Source: Actinomycetes bacterium
GTDB taxonomy: Bacteria > Actinomycetota > Thermoleophilia > Solirubrobacterales > Solirubrobacteraceae
Length of the DNA stretch: 6,830 nt
Direction: 5' to 3'
NCBI GenBank assembly: GCA_023405705.1
Contig: JAEXXR010000609.1
Coordinates: forward strand, 1 to 6,830
The notes beneath the pieces are model-generated. The model did not search any database, was not told the DNA's origin, and saw only the letters and a list, made by a program, of their open reading frames with translations. Below, piece after piece: positions 5,676-6,830 of this stretch (position 1 is the stretch's first letter; each line of letters begins with the position of its first letter). The translations under genes and the position numbers were made by a program.

Positions 5676-6830
5676 ATGCGCTCGCTCCCCGCCTTCGTCT
5701 GCGCCGTCGCTGCGGCGCTCGCGCTCGCCGCCCCCGTCCTCGCGGTCGCTGTTCCCGGCGCCGCCGGTCCGTCCGCGGCGTCCGCGCCGTTCGCCGCCTC
5801 ATCCGCCTCCGCGAACACCTTCCGCAACCCCGTCCTCCCGCAGGCGGCCGATGGGGAGGACTCGCCGGATCCGTGGATCTTCCGGCATGACGGGCGCTAT
5901 CTCCTGATGTACACGAGCACCGACCACGTCGAGCTGCGCGATGCGCGCACGCTTTCCGGGCTGGCCGACGCGAAGCCGCAGCGGTTGTGGCCGCCGGCCG
6001 GCGCGAGGGAGCCGGCGGAGCGCTGCTGCCAGCTGTGGGCGCCGGAGCTGCACCGGCTCGACGGGCCGTCGGGCCGGCGCTGGTACCTCTACTACGCTGC
6101 GAACGCAGAGGGCGGCGGCGCCGCTCACCAGATGCAGGTGCTGGAGAGCGCGGGCGACGACCCCGCCGGGCCGTATCGGCACAAGGCGCGGCTCGACCTG
6201 GGGGACAGATACGCGATCGACGGCTCCGTAGCGCGGATCGGCGGGCGGCTGTACCTGTTCTGGTCGGGCGGCGAGAGCTTCGCGCCCGCGTCGCTGAGAG
6301 TCGTAGAGCTTGAGAACCCGTGGACGCCGACGGGCGCGCCGGTCGTGATCTCGCGACCGGAGCTGCCGTGGGAGACGGCGGCCAGTCCGATCAACGAAGG
6401 TCCGCAGATCCTGCTGAGAGGCTCCACGCTCAACGTCGTCTACTCCGCCAGCTGGTGCGGGACCGGCGCCTACAAGCTCGGGCTGCTGAGCGTTCCGGCG
6501 CGCGCGAACCTGCTCGACCCGGCGACCTGGACCGGCGCCAAGCGGCCCGACCCGATCTTCCAGGCGCGGCCCGCGGCCGGCGTCTTCGGTCCCGGCCACG
6601 GCTCCTTCTTCACGTCGCCCGACGGCCGCGAGAGCTGGACCGTCTACCACGCGACCGAGGATGAGAGAGGCTGCTTCACGGGCGGCCTGCGCACCACCCG
6701 CGCCCAGCGGATCGCCTGGAACGCCGACGGCACCCCGCGCCTCGGCCGGCCGGTCGCGCTCGGCCACGACTTCGCCGCCCCCTCCGGCGACGCGGCCCAC
6801 GCGGTGCAGGCCGAGCGGGCGATCGTCCGC
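5676..6830 (+). CDS. Secreted glycoside hydrolase family 43 protein (arabinanase/arabinofuranosidase/xylosidase-like), C-terminus cut off
   Basis: An open frame of 385 codons runs off the right edge. Residues 1 to about 25 form a Sec signal peptide (MRSLPAFVCAVAAALALAAP, with an AVA-type cleavage site near 23-25), followed by an Ala/Ser-rich linker to about 47. The rest matches a GH43 five-bladed beta-propeller. The probable general base is D65 (SPDPWIF), the pKa modulator is D182 (AIDGS), and the general acid is E241 (INEGPQ). Family signatures LWAPELH (120-126) and FGPGHGSFF (304-312) are also present. GH43 enzymes hydrolyse arabinan-, arabinoxylan- or xylan-type side chains and backbones. 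The exact substrate cannot be read, and a carbohydrate-binding module may follow outside the window. The start is fixed by the signal peptide and the leaderless promoter. Codon use is very GC-rich, like the two-component genes and unlike the operon before it. Confidence 0.88.
   Translation, partial: MRSLPAFVCAVAAALALAAPVLAVAVPGAAGPSAASAPFAASSASANTFRNPVLPQAADGEDSPDPWIFRHDGRYLLMYTSTDHVELRDARTLSGLADAKPQRLWPPAGAREPAERCCQLWAPELHRLDGPSGRRWYLYYAANAEGGGAAHQMQVLESAGDDPAGPYRHKARLDLGDRYAIDGSVARIGGRLYLFWSGGESFAPASLRVVELENPWTPTGAPVVISRPELPWETAASPINEGPQILLRGSTLNVVYSASWCGTGAYKLGLLSVPARANLLDPATWTGAKRPDPIFQARPAAGVFGPGHGSFFTSPDGRESWTVYHATEDERGCFTGGLRTTRAQRIAWNADGTPRLGRPVALGHDFAAPSGDAAHAVQAERAIVR

Noticed and set aside
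5799..6800. 333-residue open frame on the minus strand over the GH43 gene
   Set aside because: The translation is repetitive Arg/Gly/Ala/Pro without domain features. The plus-strand frame carries a signal peptide and the three GH43 catalytic residues.
1..6830. CRISPR arrays, tRNA/rRNA genes, insertion sequences or integrase attachment sites
   Set aside because: I saw no regularly spaced repeats, tRNA-like cloverleaf, transposase frame or terminal inverted repeats by eye. The only edge repeat is the 12-bp motif reported separately, and it contains a promoter hexamer.

Overview
The window is GC-rich DNA with NNC/NNG-dominated codons. Gene starts look leaderless and sit just behind TANNNT hexamers. 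Together with a NarL-family two-component system, this suggests a high-GC actinobacterium, possibly of the Solirubrobacterales/Thermoleophilia type. That placement is an inference from composition and style, not a phylogenetic result.

Layout: (1) bases 3-113 (+) hold the C-terminal end of a sensor histidine kinase. (2) Bases 110-766 (-) hold a complete NarL/LuxR-type response regulator, convergent with the kinase, with overlapping stop codons. (3) Bases 767-923 are a divergent intergenic region with a candidate promoter and a tandem repeat. (4) Bases 924-5587 (+) are a tightly coupled two-gene operon: an 811-residue P-loop ATPase and a 743-residue, heavily expanded adenosine-deaminase-fold protein, joined by an ATGA stop/start overlap. 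(5) Bases 5588-5675 hold a TTGACA-18-TAGGGT promoter reading into (6) a secreted GH43-family glycosidase, 5676 to the window end, cut by the edge.

The main result is the operon at 924-5587. An ATPase followed directly by a large adenosine-deaminase protein is the hallmark of RADAR anti-phage defence (rdrA-rdrB). In characterised RADAR systems the two proteins form very large assemblies, and adenosine deamination (reported on RNA and on ATP/dATP pools) accompanies phage infection. Here the second protein keeps every metal-binding and catalytic position of the adenosine deaminase family (HVH, HAGE, GH, SDDP). These positions are separated by insertions of roughly 110 and 145 residues compared with ordinary adenosine deaminase. 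The Asp that contacts the nucleoside 5'-OH in classical ADA is replaced by Gly. No third accessory gene (membrane protein rdrC/rdrD) lies inside the window.

The operon has visibly lower GC and more mixed codon use than its neighbours. It sits between ordinary housekeeping/accessory genes (a two-component system and a glycosidase), as expected for a horizontally acquired defence cassette. A 12-bp near-identical sequence containing the -10 hexamer TAGGGT occurs at both edges.
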